Below, in pieces: positions 22,111-34,018 of a stretch of 64,000 bases of DNA. A model generated the notes under the pieces. The model was not told the DNA's origin. It worked only from the letters and a program-made list of their open reading frames with translations, and did no database searches. Within the stretch, counting starts at the first letter, position 1. Every line of letters begins with the position of its first letter. The position numbers and the translations under genes are program-made. The stretch spans positions 682,001 through 746,000 of the forward strand of contig JAWZYV010013030.1 in assembly GCA_038373885.1 (NCBI GenBank), given 5' to 3'. This DNA comes from Cheiracanthium punctorium. Its lineage: Eukaryota > Arthropoda > Arachnida > Araneae > Cheiracanthiidae.

Positions 22111-22539
22111 TTGCACTGTTCGGTGTTCCGGGATAATGCACGCTGTCAGAAGCTCTTAACACTTTTTTTTCCTGTTTAATAAGTGACTGCAAACATGCCT
22201 TTCTTGTCATTCAAGTTGAAAGACTTATTTACAGTGTCGGAGTCGTTTAAGGCCAATTAACTTTCATATGAAAGATGCAGGTCTGTACCATGAACTTCAC
22301 CAGTTTTGTGAATGCGGAGGCTCCAAATCTATTTTTTCTCTATGGGAAGTGCTTAAAGTATGCTTTAGTTTCTTAATTGCTTTTACCTTTTCGCTTCCCG
22401 TGCCATTGTTACTTTTTAAGATGGATTTTGGCTCGCTGTGCCCAGCGGTTGAGCTTGATGCGCAATCACTGTCAATGGTGATCATTAGTGTACGCAATAA
22501 GCATACTTTTGCATATCTATACATGGATGTGTGTTATAG
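22111..22539. other. No gene recognised
   Basis: The overlapping frames here (22268-22573 plus, 22297-22524 minus) have no recognised domain, and the plus-strand one runs into the neighbouring transposon. Confidence 0.5.
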
Positions 22540-23592
22540 CATAGGCAACCTCCGGCCCGCGGGCCTGTTGTAGCCCTCCACAGCTTTTGATTATGTATGT
22601 AACGAATATGTGGTCTATTCGGTTGTGTCTATTCGGTATTCGGCTGTTTTGCCGAATATTCGGTAAGCCGAATACTGAACAGATATTCGGCCGAATAGTT
22701 GCGTCGGGATATTGCTACGTATTCAGCAGAATAATTTCAGAACAAAGAGAAAAAATATTTTTATGTATTTTTAAATGCATTTACAAATAATATTGCTTAG
22801 TTATACTTCAATATGTTAATTTCATATTATAAAATATCCTAACTCGTTGAATTTTAAGCTGAATGAAACATAATCTAATGTATTTAATAATATTACAGAA
22901 ATACAGACTTTACTACTACTTGACTTGGTTTTCTACCTTTTTTATGGGGTGGAGGTAGGAGGAATCGTTTCAGATCCTCAATTACAAACATAATTTTGAA
23001 AAGCTGCTACATATGTTTGCCCAGAGGCTGTAAAACCCAAAGCAGAATGTGATTATGTATAGTTACCAGATTAATCACATATACCATAGCATATTTATTG
23101 AATTCTGAATTTTTTTTAAATATAATTATGCTGCTGTTAGTGTTTAACTTTGTAAACGATATTTTTTTATGACCAAGATTTTTTACAGATGATATACTGT
23201 TGTGTATTTTTAAGTACCTACAAATAATATAAAATGAATTTTAATTAGTCTTTATTTAGTATTGAATTACAAATTTGTAAAGTGACATTTTACTTACAAT
23301 TAAAATGAAATTTAAAAAAAAATTATTATTCGGTATTCGGCCTAAACTATGTGCCGAATAATCAGTATTCGGCCTGAGCTATTGGCTGAATATTCGGTAT
23401 TCGGCTATTCGGCCAAATCCCTATTCGTTACATCTCTACTTTTGATCGATCCGGCCTGCGAAACATACCAAAACGCCGTATAAAACCCATATAAACCATT
23501 CAAATTTCCACATAAATCCCAATTATACGGCCCGTGACTTCACTAACATCCTAAAGTTTGTCCCGCAACTTTTCAAAGGTTGCCCATACCTG
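22540..23592. mobile_element. Outer TIR element interrupted by a nested insertion
   Basis: The left end is CATAGGCAACCTCCGGCCCG. The right end, read on the other strand, is CAGGTATGGGCAACCTTTGA, giving related TIRs around GGCAACCT. The type with CAGGGGTGGGCAACC-like ends is commonly hAT. No exact TSD is visible. Without the insertion it would be about 200 bp, with a GC-rich left part (GGCCCGCGGGCC) and a right part with ATACGGCCCGTGAC. Confidence 0.6.
22592..23438. mobile_element. hAT-type element nested in another element, 847 bp
   Basis: The termini are TATGTATGTAACGAATATG and, from the right end on the other strand, TAGAGATGTAACGAATAGG. The octamer CTTTTGAT flanks both sides (22584-22591 and 23439-23446), a perfect 8-bp TSD. 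Subterminal regions contain many direct and inverted copies of ATTCGG and GCCGAAT. There is no transposase, so it is non-autonomous. Confidence 0.9.
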
Positions 23593-23739
23593 GTGTAGAT
23601 AGTACATAATAATTTAATGTCTCATTAGGATAATCGCCCATTTTAACAAAAATAATTGTTGCTTTATGTGTGTGTGTAGATAGTAGTTTACCCATGTTAT
23701 CCAAGTTAATTTTTGAAAATGTCTTCTCATCGGTTGTTT

Positions 23740-24015
23740 TGTTTAAGGAAAAGCTACACGACGGCTTTCTGCTTGAGGCGGAGCTCTTGACCGTGAAAGC
23801 AGTTTACATCTAGGAACCCCCTGCCTAAATGAGAGAAGCCTCAGGCATGAGGAGGACATTTTAAAATGTTCTACAACGCATTCACGTTACATCTGGAGAA
23901 ACCGTCCAAAACTCCAACCCTTAGATTGACAGCCGCGCGGTAGACTCGAACACTCGACCTTCACACTTCAGCCATCTACCACAGTCTGTGACTTATACAC
24001 TCGGTCGTTGTCAGC
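23740..24015 (-). mobile_element. tRNA-derived SINE, minus strand
   Basis: On the minus strand an A-box-like ACGACCGAGTGTA is followed by a B-box-like GTGTTCGAGTCTACC. A body follows containing TTTCTCCAGATGTAACGTGA, which matches TTTTCTCCAGATGTCACGTGA in the 55.5-kb copy. The 3' part (GTCCTCCTCATGCCTGAGGC and onward) is specific to this copy. Confidence 0.65.
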
Positions 24016-26890
24016 ACAAGTAAATGTTTGAAAAAAAAAATGCAAAGCTTATTTTTTCCAGCGATAAAGTGCAGTGCACATCGGCACTAAAATAAGTGGG
24101 TGCTATCGCTCACTTTGAGAAAGCTGTGGGGTCTCCTAAGGAAGGGTACGTAGTCTTGAACCCTGGGGTCGTCTCCATGTGCGTTACAAAGCAACACACA
24201 ATACATATTTCATTATACTTCATTAAAACGCATACACCCCCAGGAGTTACATATATATATATAAAAAAACACGAATATATATATATATTGAAATTTCATA
24301 CGGTGTTTTATAAAAATCATAAAAAAGCATGAGAGCTTATTTCTAAAAATTCATATCATTGTTTCAAGTACTCTGACAACAGGAAAACGTGTTCATAGCT
24401 CGGTAATCTAGAACAGAGGTTATTCGAGCATAATTTGACTAACAACTGCCTATATAAAGTCTCGAAAATGTCATAGAACAAACATCTCTTTCATCTTTCT
24501 TTCGTGTGTAGCGAGGATAATTTTTTCTCCATGGCTTATGATTCCAAAGAATAGAGTTCTTTGTAAGCGAAATTTTCGGGTAGATGATATTCATTGTCTA
24601 TCGGATCAGGGGTTACATCTTACCTATGATACCCCTATAATCAGGATAAAATTCGTCTGTAATTGATGCAGTTGGTGGGCTTAAATATATAATTCTTGGA
24701 TTATACATTGCAGCAGTTATATTTTATACTTATTGTCTTTTTAGCCTAGGCTTCAAATGACCAAATGTCAGTAAAATAAACATTCTTAGAAAATGCATTT
24801 GAGTCACCAATTAATGCCAGTAAATTTGCGTGTTTTAGCTGTTATTTTAAACTCATCCAGAACATGAAATGCTCCATCGCTCATTCCAAGAATTTGGAGC
24901 AATATTTATAGAAAAGCAGACCTTTGTTCTTCTTCATAAATTTATTACATCTGACTATATTGACAAAAGTCATCAAGCTTCGAGACTTTGAAGTGGTTTA
25001 GAGCATAATAACTGTTTTCTATTCCGAATAGCGAAACTATAAGAAATGTGTAGAAATTTCTATTCAATTAAAAGAAAACAGTAGAAACTTCGAGAAACAT
25101 CATCGAAGGTAAAAGATCGGTTGTTCAGTTGTCAGTCAAACTAGAACCAATGAGATCTGTGGGTTAATGCCGTTGGAGCATAGTGTGTTCCAACCGTTTT
25201 GTGAAGCTGTTAGAGAAGGCTGCTTGTGTCCACTGTTAGTAAAGTGGATAGTGGTGCAGAGTACGTTGTAGAACAATCATCAACCTGCTCTGTATTCCAT
25301 TAGATGTGCTGAATGGGGAGTGTATTAATAGTCGAGAATTGTTCTTTCTTGTTTAGGTTATTTGTGTTTGACTGTCTGTTGTCCGTTGAAATACAGTTTT
25401 TGAATTCCTTTGTCTTATGCATCCAAGATTGCTCGGTGAGTTACTGTTGATAGAAACAATAAAGTTTATGTTTAACACTGACATCTCGGCTAGTTCTTGG
25501 AACTTTCTAGACATTCTGAGCTCTCAACACACTTACAACCGTACCAACCCGTCGTTAGCCCGTGCAGAGTTAAAGCGTTTTTGCGTTGACGTGCTTACGG
25601 GTTATCATCTCTCTCAGCTGATTTGATGTTAATTGGGACATTCAACTAGAAATAGGTTGCAAGTTCTTTGAATGTTCTAGCAGGCAATCCTGCATCTTCA
25701 TCTTGCAGCGATTTAAATGTAATTATGAGAAAAAAAATTAATCATTCGCATTTCTTTAATATAAATCTTTAATTACTGTACGGAACGGGCAGTTTTTTTT
25801 TTTTCCATTATAAAGCATCAGAAGAAAAAAAAAAGTTGCGCTTCGTATATTTATTTTATACTTAATTTTTTTATTATTATTAACAATGCTTTTCTTGTGC
25901 AACATTACTAAAAGTTCTTTTCTTTTTCACTTATTTTTCTGCCCCGTCATTCGTGTACTCGGGTCATGTATCTTTCTGTAAGAGATTAATGATACGAAAT
26001 TATTAACGTTTCTGAATAGTGAAAAAAAAAAAAAAAAAAAAAAAATCTGAAATTTATTGGCTTTTGATGCCATGAATTCTGATAAATGATTAATGCTAGT
26101 ATTTTTAGACGATTTTTATTTAATACGGAGGGGTGAGTGACAAAAGTGAGTGACAAATGAAACTCATTTCGCGGACCTCATTTATTTCCAGTGTGATATA
26201 AAACTTGTAGCGATTATATAGTAGTAATAAGTAGCGATTATAATTGTCCTTATGAAAGTAAATTACCTGATATTAATACTGATCAAAGCAATATTTTTCA
26301 AAATACCAAGGGTGCTGTATGAAAAATAACACGTTGTATGGCTTTTGAAAAGTCCTTTATCTTTTTTATTTTTTAATTATCATTTATTTTATAAGAAAGA
26401 CTCGAATAATATGTTCTTTGAAAAGCTGCATTAAAAGCGTCTATAAGTCTATGCATGAATTGCTAATCTTTCACAAAAGGAATTTTAAAAAACCAGGATG
26501 TCATTACGAAATTGCAAGATTCATTTAGGAAAACATGATATAATCAAGATTTTTTTCCCCTGAAAATTTTATAGCTCTCGTGTAGTTTCTAAACACCTCT
26601 TTCGCGGCTTGTTAGTAATTTTTAAAAACTTTTTTTGGCACTTGAGTTCTATTAATTTCAGAAAGGGATTTTTGGTCTACACGGCGAAACGGCGAATCAC
26701 TTTTCAAGAGTTGCCAGATATTGACATAGGCGAGAAATGTCAAAGTCACCAAGATTAGTAATTTTTAGCGATTTATCGCCAAGTTTGCCACTAAAAATTA
26801 AGTCTCCCAAACCTTAACTTAGCTTGGCGACATCTTCTATAGTTGGCAATAAATTGCCAAGCCCTACTTTTCATTTAATGGCAATATTAA
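24016..26890. other. No gene recognised
   Basis: AT-rich sequence with a (TA)n-like stretch near 24248-24288, poly-A 26021-26045 and poly-T runs. The part from about 25130 to 25640 is less AT-rich and could hold an untranslated exon, but no splice structure or domain can be supported. Confidence 0.45.
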
Positions 26891-26904
26891 TTAGAGTCTG
26901 TTGC

Positions 26905-27307
26905 AGAGGTATCTATATTAGTCCAGATGAAGATGAAAAATAGTTAGAAAATTCCTGGCAAAGGTTGTAAAACAGTTTTAGTAGGTGATTTTAGTATAGA
27001 TTCCAATTCTGAAGAAGGGTTTTATGGAACAAGAAAGATAAATACGGCTGACTCGTGGATTATGATGCACATTTGCACTTTCCAAATAGTATTAATAAAG
27101 GTGAAATATTGTTAGAATCTGCCTGGGGACGATTGTAAAACTGTTTTAGTAGGCCATTTTATTATAGATTTCAATTTCAAAGAAGTGGAACAAGGAAGAC
27201 AAATACGCACTAACGAATTATGATGCATTTCCCAAGGTAATGGAGCAAGGAATACAAACAGAACCGACGTACGGATTATGATACCATTTTCAAATGTAGC
27301 ATTTTAG
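26905..27307 (+). pseudogene. Tandem-repeated EEP endonuclease remnant
   Basis: RGIYISPDEDEK (26905-26940) resembles the YISP motif of exonuclease-endonuclease-phosphatase domains found in retroelement and helicase-linked endonucleases. A +1 frameshift later, KTVLVGDFSID resembles the conserved GDFN segment. The region PGKGCKTVLVGDF-ID at 26954 recurs at 27122 as PGDDCKTVLVGHFIID, exactly 168 bp later in the same frame. A partial third unit begins at about 27241. Stops (TAG, TGA) and the loss of Asp-Phe in the second unit show it is inactive. Confidence 0.5.
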
Positions 27308-29666
27308 TGTGTATTTAAAATTTGAAGGTATCTCAGACTTTCTTTCAGAGATTTCTATTTAATTTTATTTCAAATCCGCATGGTTTCTTCAATGAGAAGC
27401 ATATTGACTTGAAGCACTGGCCTGACTGAAACAAATTCGCAGTTGCCATATTACACAAGAAAAAAAAAAAAAAAAAAAAAAACGATAATCCGGAAAATCG
27501 GGTTGCATATTATAATACTAGGATGGCATGGTCAGGCCTTGATGCATATTTTTTTAGGAGGGGGGGGGGTATAGGATCTTCATGCCTCATACTTACACTC
27601 GCATAAAATGAATGTAAGTACATCGGAATGAGTGAGCAGTTGAAACTGTTTAGAATCTTAGCAAAATGTTTTAGAGAATCGCAAATTGCAGTGGGCCCAG
27701 TATAATTGTGCACATGCATCTTTCTCCATACAGAATAACGCATTAAAAAAATAGGCTGCCATTTACCCTAAATGTTTTCTTTCTTCTAAACATTATTTTT
27801 AAAAATTCAAAATATTACCAGCTTCATAGGCAGGAACAAAAATGACGAATGGAAGGAATCACTAGATATAGTGTTGAAATGGAAAAAAATAAATAAATAA
27901 ATAAAAAATCGAGAAAAATTTAATACATTGAAATATTTTCTATATTAACGAAACAAAAAAGGGGGGGTAGTTCATTAATTTCTATGTTTGCTACTCAAGG
28001 CGCTATGTTCTGTCTTTGTCCTCTTGTTAATTTCAATGCATGTATTCAAGTTCCTTCGGTCGGGGATTAGGCCGCAGAAAATACGCTCTGCAGAGTTAAT
28101 GACTTATTCTAGTCTTCATACGCATTCTTTTTTTCTCAATTCCCTTATAGAAATATGAGATCCTGTACCTGCTGGCAATTCTTGAGCAGTTTTTGTTCTC
28201 TATAAAATTACTGATTAGTTCCTTTTCCAAAATCCTTCCATGCTTCTCAGAAAAATTAAAAGAAATTGGCCTTTTTTTTTTTATTTATTCCATCTTTTTC
28301 GTATAGTCATTATTCGAAATCTGATATTTTGTGCCAAGTCCACTCCTAAACGCTGCACCTCGGATATACGCGTTTTCGGAAAATTAATAACGAAAAGTTT
28401 CAAGTTCTACTGGCGCTCTCGTTTTTCCAATATGACTTTTTGAGAGAGAGAGACAGGAAAAGAAGGGGAAAAAATGTTATAATAACTCGCATTATTTTCA
28501 AAAATATTTAATCGCTACTTCGTTCTGGGATTAAGAACGTCTTACATCTCTCACTTCTTTTTTTTTCTTCCCCCTCAGCAATGTGCCTTCCCGAAACCCG
28601 ATACACCCCCCCAATTCCTCCCCGTTGCCATCACCGGAAGAGTAATACTGCATGGAAAAATATGGAATAAGTACTGTCACTTTGTAAAGAGCGCTCTTAA
28701 AAAATTCCTTTTCCCCCCGAAAACAAAATATTTCGGAAATAGACGACATGTTTGAAGGAAGAGAGGGGGGGGAAGTTGATGAAAATGTGAAGGGGGTGGG
28801 TGGAATGATGACTAGTGAAGCGGATAAGGAGTGTTGTCATGACGACAGATTCATTCCGGAATCTTTTGCAATACGTCCCCCCCCCCCTCTTCTCCTTTTC
28901 GTCCCTTTTAATTTTTTGAATTATCGTTTTTTGACATGTCCGCTCGTTTCTTAGAGATAGAGTTTTTTTTTTTTCCAGGGTCTATTGCGTATCCCCAACA
29001 AAGAAACGGTTTTCTCCAAGGAACCGGAATGCAATAGATTCATGTCTCCTAAGTGAGCCTTAGGTTATTATTATTTTTTTTTCTTCTAAAAACGAATGCA
29101 TCGTAGTACTTGAGAGACGCGTTTCCATGTTAGAATATCTGTTAGTTACCCATCTCTTACTATTCCACAATAAGGTGGTCATTATTGTTTAGGTGCAACT
29201 TATTTTTTACAGAAAATAGTTCGTTAAGTCTTTCGTAGCTAGTTTAGGATATCCCACAATTCAGAATTACAAAATAAAATCCAGAGTATAATTAGTATAA
29301 TTTACGGTAGTACGGTGGCAATAATTTTATTTTCGTTTTCAAAGAGAAATTCCCATTCTTCATGATAAATTAATAGTAGTACATACATTTCTCATGATCA
29401 TCATAATCAGCACAGGAATGTGTTAAGACATTATGGTCAATTTTTTTTCTTCTTCTTATTTTTTTAACATCTAGCTTTTAATCAGTAATAATAATGAATA
29501 GTATGATCTACGTGAGAAATAACTAGAATAAACATTTTAAAATAAAATCGTAGATTTACATTTTACTTTTAAAAAATCGTTATTTAAAGTGACCGTTCCC
29601 AACTGGCTACCTATCCAAAATTTCTAATCACAATAGAATATTTTTTTAAATGATGCATCTGGGGTA

Positions 29667-29669
<3 letters not shown>
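27308..29669. other. No gene recognised
   Basis: AT-rich with long homopolymers (poly-A near 27461-27482, G-runs near 27557 and 27961, C-run near 28870). The part from 28550 to 28960 is purine/pyrimidine-skewed and GC-richer. Frames there are low complexity. Confidence 0.5.

Positions 29670-29699
<30 letters not shown>
29670..29699. repeat. (TA)n microsatellite
   Basis: An uninterrupted alternating AT tract of about 28 bp. Confidence 0.95.
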
Positions 29700-29701
<2 letters not shown>

Positions 29702-29769
29702 TTATCACGCAATATAAAAAGTGCAACATATACACTTTAGAATACTGGAAAGTATTGACACAGAAAACT

Positions 29770-30272
29770 TTAACCCTTTGAGGCGCAACACTTTCTCAAT
29801 GCTGAAAAAAGGGCAGCCGTTGCCATCGCTCGACTTAACTACCAGCAAGATGGCGGACGATCGAAACGTTCATCACGTGCTGCAGATCGAGGGACCCCTT
29901 TTTTGACGCACAGCCAGCTGTCGTCAAAAAAGGGGTCTCTAGATCTGTGGCACGCGATGAACGTTTCGATCGTCCGCCATCTTGCTGGTAGTTCAGTCGA
30001 ACGATGGCAACAACTGCCCTTTTTTCAGCATGGGGCAATCTATCCAGCTTTTCTGGCATTCTTCCATTTTTCATCAGATGTCAGTGCTATTAAAAAGAAT
30101 CGTGACCATTTTTTGAAGGAAAAGGACGTGCTCAGAAGTAAAGGATTCTCGTGGAGCTAGGTCACCCGCAACTATTTTTATAGAAATCCAATCTATTCTT
30201 AGTGACTGGCAACAGTCAAAACGTCAGCGTTGGGTGTTCCCAGAGCGGGAACACTGCGCGTTAAAGGGTTAA
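29770..30272 (-). mobile_element. piggyBac-like TTAA snapback MITE, copy 5
   Basis: This is the cleanest copy. It begins TTAACCCTTTGAGGCGCAAC and ends GCGCGTTAAAGGGTTAA, with intact TTAA on both sides. The foldback arms (about 29795-29910 and 29915-30035) are almost complementary and meet around GACGCACAGCCAGCTGTCGTC. The one-sided part, with hairpin (GTGTTCCC / GGGAACAC), lies on the right, as in copy 2. No transposase coding is present; open frames through the arms are artefacts of the repeat. Confidence 0.9.
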
Positions 30273-33200
30273 AGTGCAGCGGAAAACTGTCAGACAGAAC
30301 TTTATTTCATTTTCTGATAGATTTTAGCTATTTAAATATTAAAAGTACACTTTATTAAATCCTTTTCTAAGGCTAAGGCTTTTAGACACAAATTCAAGAT
30401 CACGAATGTTTGAAATACATGAAATCATGTTTCTTGAAGTTTGTAATAAAAATACTTCTTTTATGGAAGTTTGAAAGTTTTTATGCAGCAAAACCAATTG
30501 TGTACAGTTTTAACTTGTCATTTGTCTGAAAGTTTAAGTAATTTATTCACCGTGATAGAAATACTGTGCAAATACATTTTTAAAGCAAATATTAATGATG
30601 GACACTGATTTTTTTTTTTTTTTTTTTTTTAAGATTTTTTCTGCACGGTTTTCGACAAAATCAGGCAAAATTTCATGCCAATTTGTCCAACAATATCGGT
30701 CCTTTCTGAGTTGAAAATCGACTATAAAATCTCTAAAAATCGAGGAGCGGACAAATTTTCAGATTTTAAATCAATTAAGGGGAGTTTTTCTGCATGCATT
30801 TGCATATTTTTGAGCATTAAGTCTCATGGTGTTGAAACAGTTTTTTTTTCTTGTTTTTTTTTCCAGTTTGAGAATATTGGAAATTCAGTAAAAAATAAAG
30901 TAATATCTATGAAATATAAGAATCACAGTACTTCTTTTTTAAGTGAAAAGCTCCAAAAATTTTGTATTTATCCCAGGAATCCAACCGTACGTTTAACACT
31001 TTGGAATACGGAATGATGTGGACTATATTGATTATTTTCTTTCAAAGCTCGTACTTTCTCGGTGAAAGAAAAAATAAAATAAAATAAAAATAAGAGCGTA
31101 AAGTAAATTTAGATAGCAAAATATGTTTCCTGAAAAAAAAAATTAAATTCCGTTTCCCTTTCTCGGTTTGCGATAGCTAAGCATTTTAGAATTTTTATTA
31201 AAATTAACTAATTTGCGCGAGCTCTGTTTGCAAAATAGGAAAACAAGCAAAAAGCTCGAAAATTCAGAAATAGGAAATGAAAAACATTTTTTTTTTTTTT
31301 TTTTTTCTCACTGAAGCTTCAACTCTTATCTTATTAAAATGTATGTCTAAGATGTTTAACCAAGACTTTATTTCTAATAATCGTTGTGGATTGTGAAGTT
31401 TGAGGAGTATTAGGATTCTAGTAATGTAATACTAGTTCAAGGTCCATCTAACAAAGTTGAAATTTTTTTATCCTTTCAGTTATTGTCTGTCTGTCGGTGA
31501 ACAGCCTTAAATAGGCATCGAATGCCACGCAATTTATATGTCGTTTTTTATATATGAATGTCATGTGCTCTGTTATAACACGAATAGATCATTTTCAAGA
31601 GCAATGTGAAAGAATTTCAGTACGTTGAGGTTCACAGCCAGTCATTGTTTAAAGTGGCATTTTAGAAACGTTCATCTATTCGAAAGAAAGCTAATGTAAT
31701 ATTACTTAGTGCAGTTTATGAATCAATATTCATTGCACTTACAGATATTTTACTCAAGGCGCAGCAAAAGTAACTTTTATATAAATTTTCATTTAATCGC
31801 ACGTATGCAATCGATCGTTAAAAAAGGCACTAAAGCATTGCCATTTCGCCTCTCTCCTGAAACTATCATCTTCAGGCACGCATCAAAGTTCTATAAAGAT
31901 GACGATGGCAGTCTTGACCTAGCGCAAAAAAATCGAATCACATTTAAAAATTAATAAAATAATGAAAATATATTTCCTTATGAACGTTTCGCCTTTTTTC
32001 GCCCGTTAAAAATATTGATTTTTTTTTTTTTTTCTATCGCGAAACTAGCAAATAAAATAATTAGACCATGACCCAAGAATCAAACATTTGCTTCGGCCTT
32101 CCGAACAATAGGCGTTGCTTATTATTAGTTTATTTTTCTCAAAGATGTCGTGCTTGGAAAATGCATCTTCGAATAAAGCTGCAGACAATGGGGGAAAACA
32201 GAAACAAAATGGAACAAAATAACAGGGGAAGAGTGTCGAAATGTTGCAGACAAAAGGGAAAACAAATGACATTATAAATTTTCCACTCAAAATTTATAAC
32301 AGATCCCATCATAATATGAATGGTTAATGATAACAATACAAAAAGCTGTACTTTTACATTTAATAGGGTATAAAATAAAAAAGTTAGCAATAATATCGAG
32401 AAAATATGATTGTTGTTTGTTAATAATAGTTAATTCAAAAAAATTAAGAATTATTCATAAGTAGAATGAATGTGCTTTTTCCTCAGTCGGAACTGAAAAC
32501 AGTGGTACATCTTTCCTCCTATAAAAGGACGAAAGAAAGATAATAGAAATTTTAATACTACTAATAAAATTTAATTAGCCAGTCGCATTAATCCCATGCA
32601 AAGTACATTTATTAAAATTATTTGATTTTTGATTAAACAGTATAAAGTAGCAATATTGCAGCTTTCAGAAAATGATTTCTATAGAAATCATTTTGGTTTT
32701 ATTTTGATAATTTAGTGTTATTCGAATATTATTAGTCGTAAAAAGAGTGAATTTTTTTAATTACTTTTATGGGTATATATTTTTCTTTAAATCGTCGTTT
32801 TTCAACTTAGAGGTCACATTCGAGTAGAAGGTGGATCGCAGTATGTTTTAACAAGTAAGTTCCGTAAACGAAATATCCGTTTTTCATATAAAGCATTTTA
32901 AATTATAATCAAGCGTTACAGAATTTAATATTGACAATTATAGGAACCTCATAAAGCAAAAAAAATGTTTTAAATAATGAATCACTAATTAATGGGGCTG
33001 TTTCGATTGAACTTGTTTTTCACTTAAAGTTCTATGAAAGCTTCTCCTCATTGACAAATACCTCGTAAATTATTTTCAAGCGATAGTTGGCGATTCTCTG
33101 TATTTAGATTTTAAAATCCCCACACATGGGTAGACTTTACAGTATGAGAACGAAGTAACAAAGGGGACCACTTTTTTCGAAGATTTTGCTACTAAGTTTC

Positions 33201-33831
33201 CTTATTGATTGTAGCAAGGAGGTCACAAGACCTCTTACACATAATATTTTCGCTTTTAAGGATGCCGTAACACTACAAAGGTTGATAAACGATGCGCTAG
33301 ATTATAAAATATTGAATTTTCAGATTTTGATTCATTTGATGTATTGCTTGAGTGTCAGAGACTTTATTAGGCTTTCTGGGACTGTTAATTATAATGTTGA
33401 AAACTATGAAATCACTAATTAGGCAAATTTCTGAATGCTTTCGAAAAAATGTTTGCTAAAAATACAGCCACCTTTCATATGTGGAGGGCGGGAGCACGTG
33501 AAAAATTAAAGTATAATTTGAAGGGAGAGATTGATACCCACGACAACACGTAACGTAATTATGGGGGCGTATTTCATATAATATACTACTAAATGTTTTC
33601 CGAGATTGGGGGGGGGGGGGCACCTAAAGAGTATTGTGAAACGGTCGCATGCTTGCAACCTGAGGAGTTCAAGTTATGGAGATGTCCAACTTGGGAGGTT
33701 CCACTGTATTGAAATTATACCTTATGAGTTAGACATCTCTAAAAGTTGGATTCTTTTTTGAGGAAACCGAAAATGTCCAAATTTCGGAGGTTCTACTGTG
33801 CTTAATAAATTAGTGTGTCATGTTTTATACC
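30273..33831. other. No gene recognised; one perfect 22-bp palindrome
   Basis: About 3.5 kb of AT-rich DNA with poly-T 30609-30630, 31288-31306 and similar tracts. AATGATTTCTATAGAAATCATT (32671-32692, split here only by its centre) is a perfect palindrome. Frames such as 30675-31016 and 31709-31954 have no recognised domain. Confidence 0.5.
33640..33805. repeat. Fragment of AACCTCC/GGAGGTTC repeat family
   Basis: GTCCAACTTGGGAGGTTCCACTG and, about 115 bp later, GTCCAAATTTCGGAGGTTCT are two right-end-like words of the same family as the element at 48664-48852. The left part is not recognisable. Confidence 0.4.
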
Positions 33832-34018
33832 TTCCCTTGCAGGGGCGTAGCCAGAATATTTTTATGGGGGGGTTACGACTACTACAACTCATATATATGT
33901 ATACGTGTGTGTGACAATGTAGTGAAGAATGTACATTTTGTATGGGAAAAAATTCCTCATAGGGGGGGGGGGTTATGACCCCCTAACCCCCCCCCTTGGC
34001 TACGCCCCTGTCCCCTTG
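33832..34018. mobile_element. hAT-type MITE, CAGGGGCGTAGCCA family, copy 2
   Basis: The element is 33840-34010 with CAGGGGCGTAGCCAG and CTTGGCTACGCCCCTG ends. The flanks TTCCCTTG and TCCCCTTG are an 8-bp TSD with one mismatch. The interior matches copy 1 (ACTACTACAACTCATATATA, then TGTAGTGAAGAAT). Confidence 0.9.

Noticed and set aside
29721..30160. Frames repeated at four loci with SSLVARDERFDRPPSCW-like peptides
   Set aside because: They are translations of the foldback arms of the TTAA snapback family and appear on both strands because the arms are inverted.
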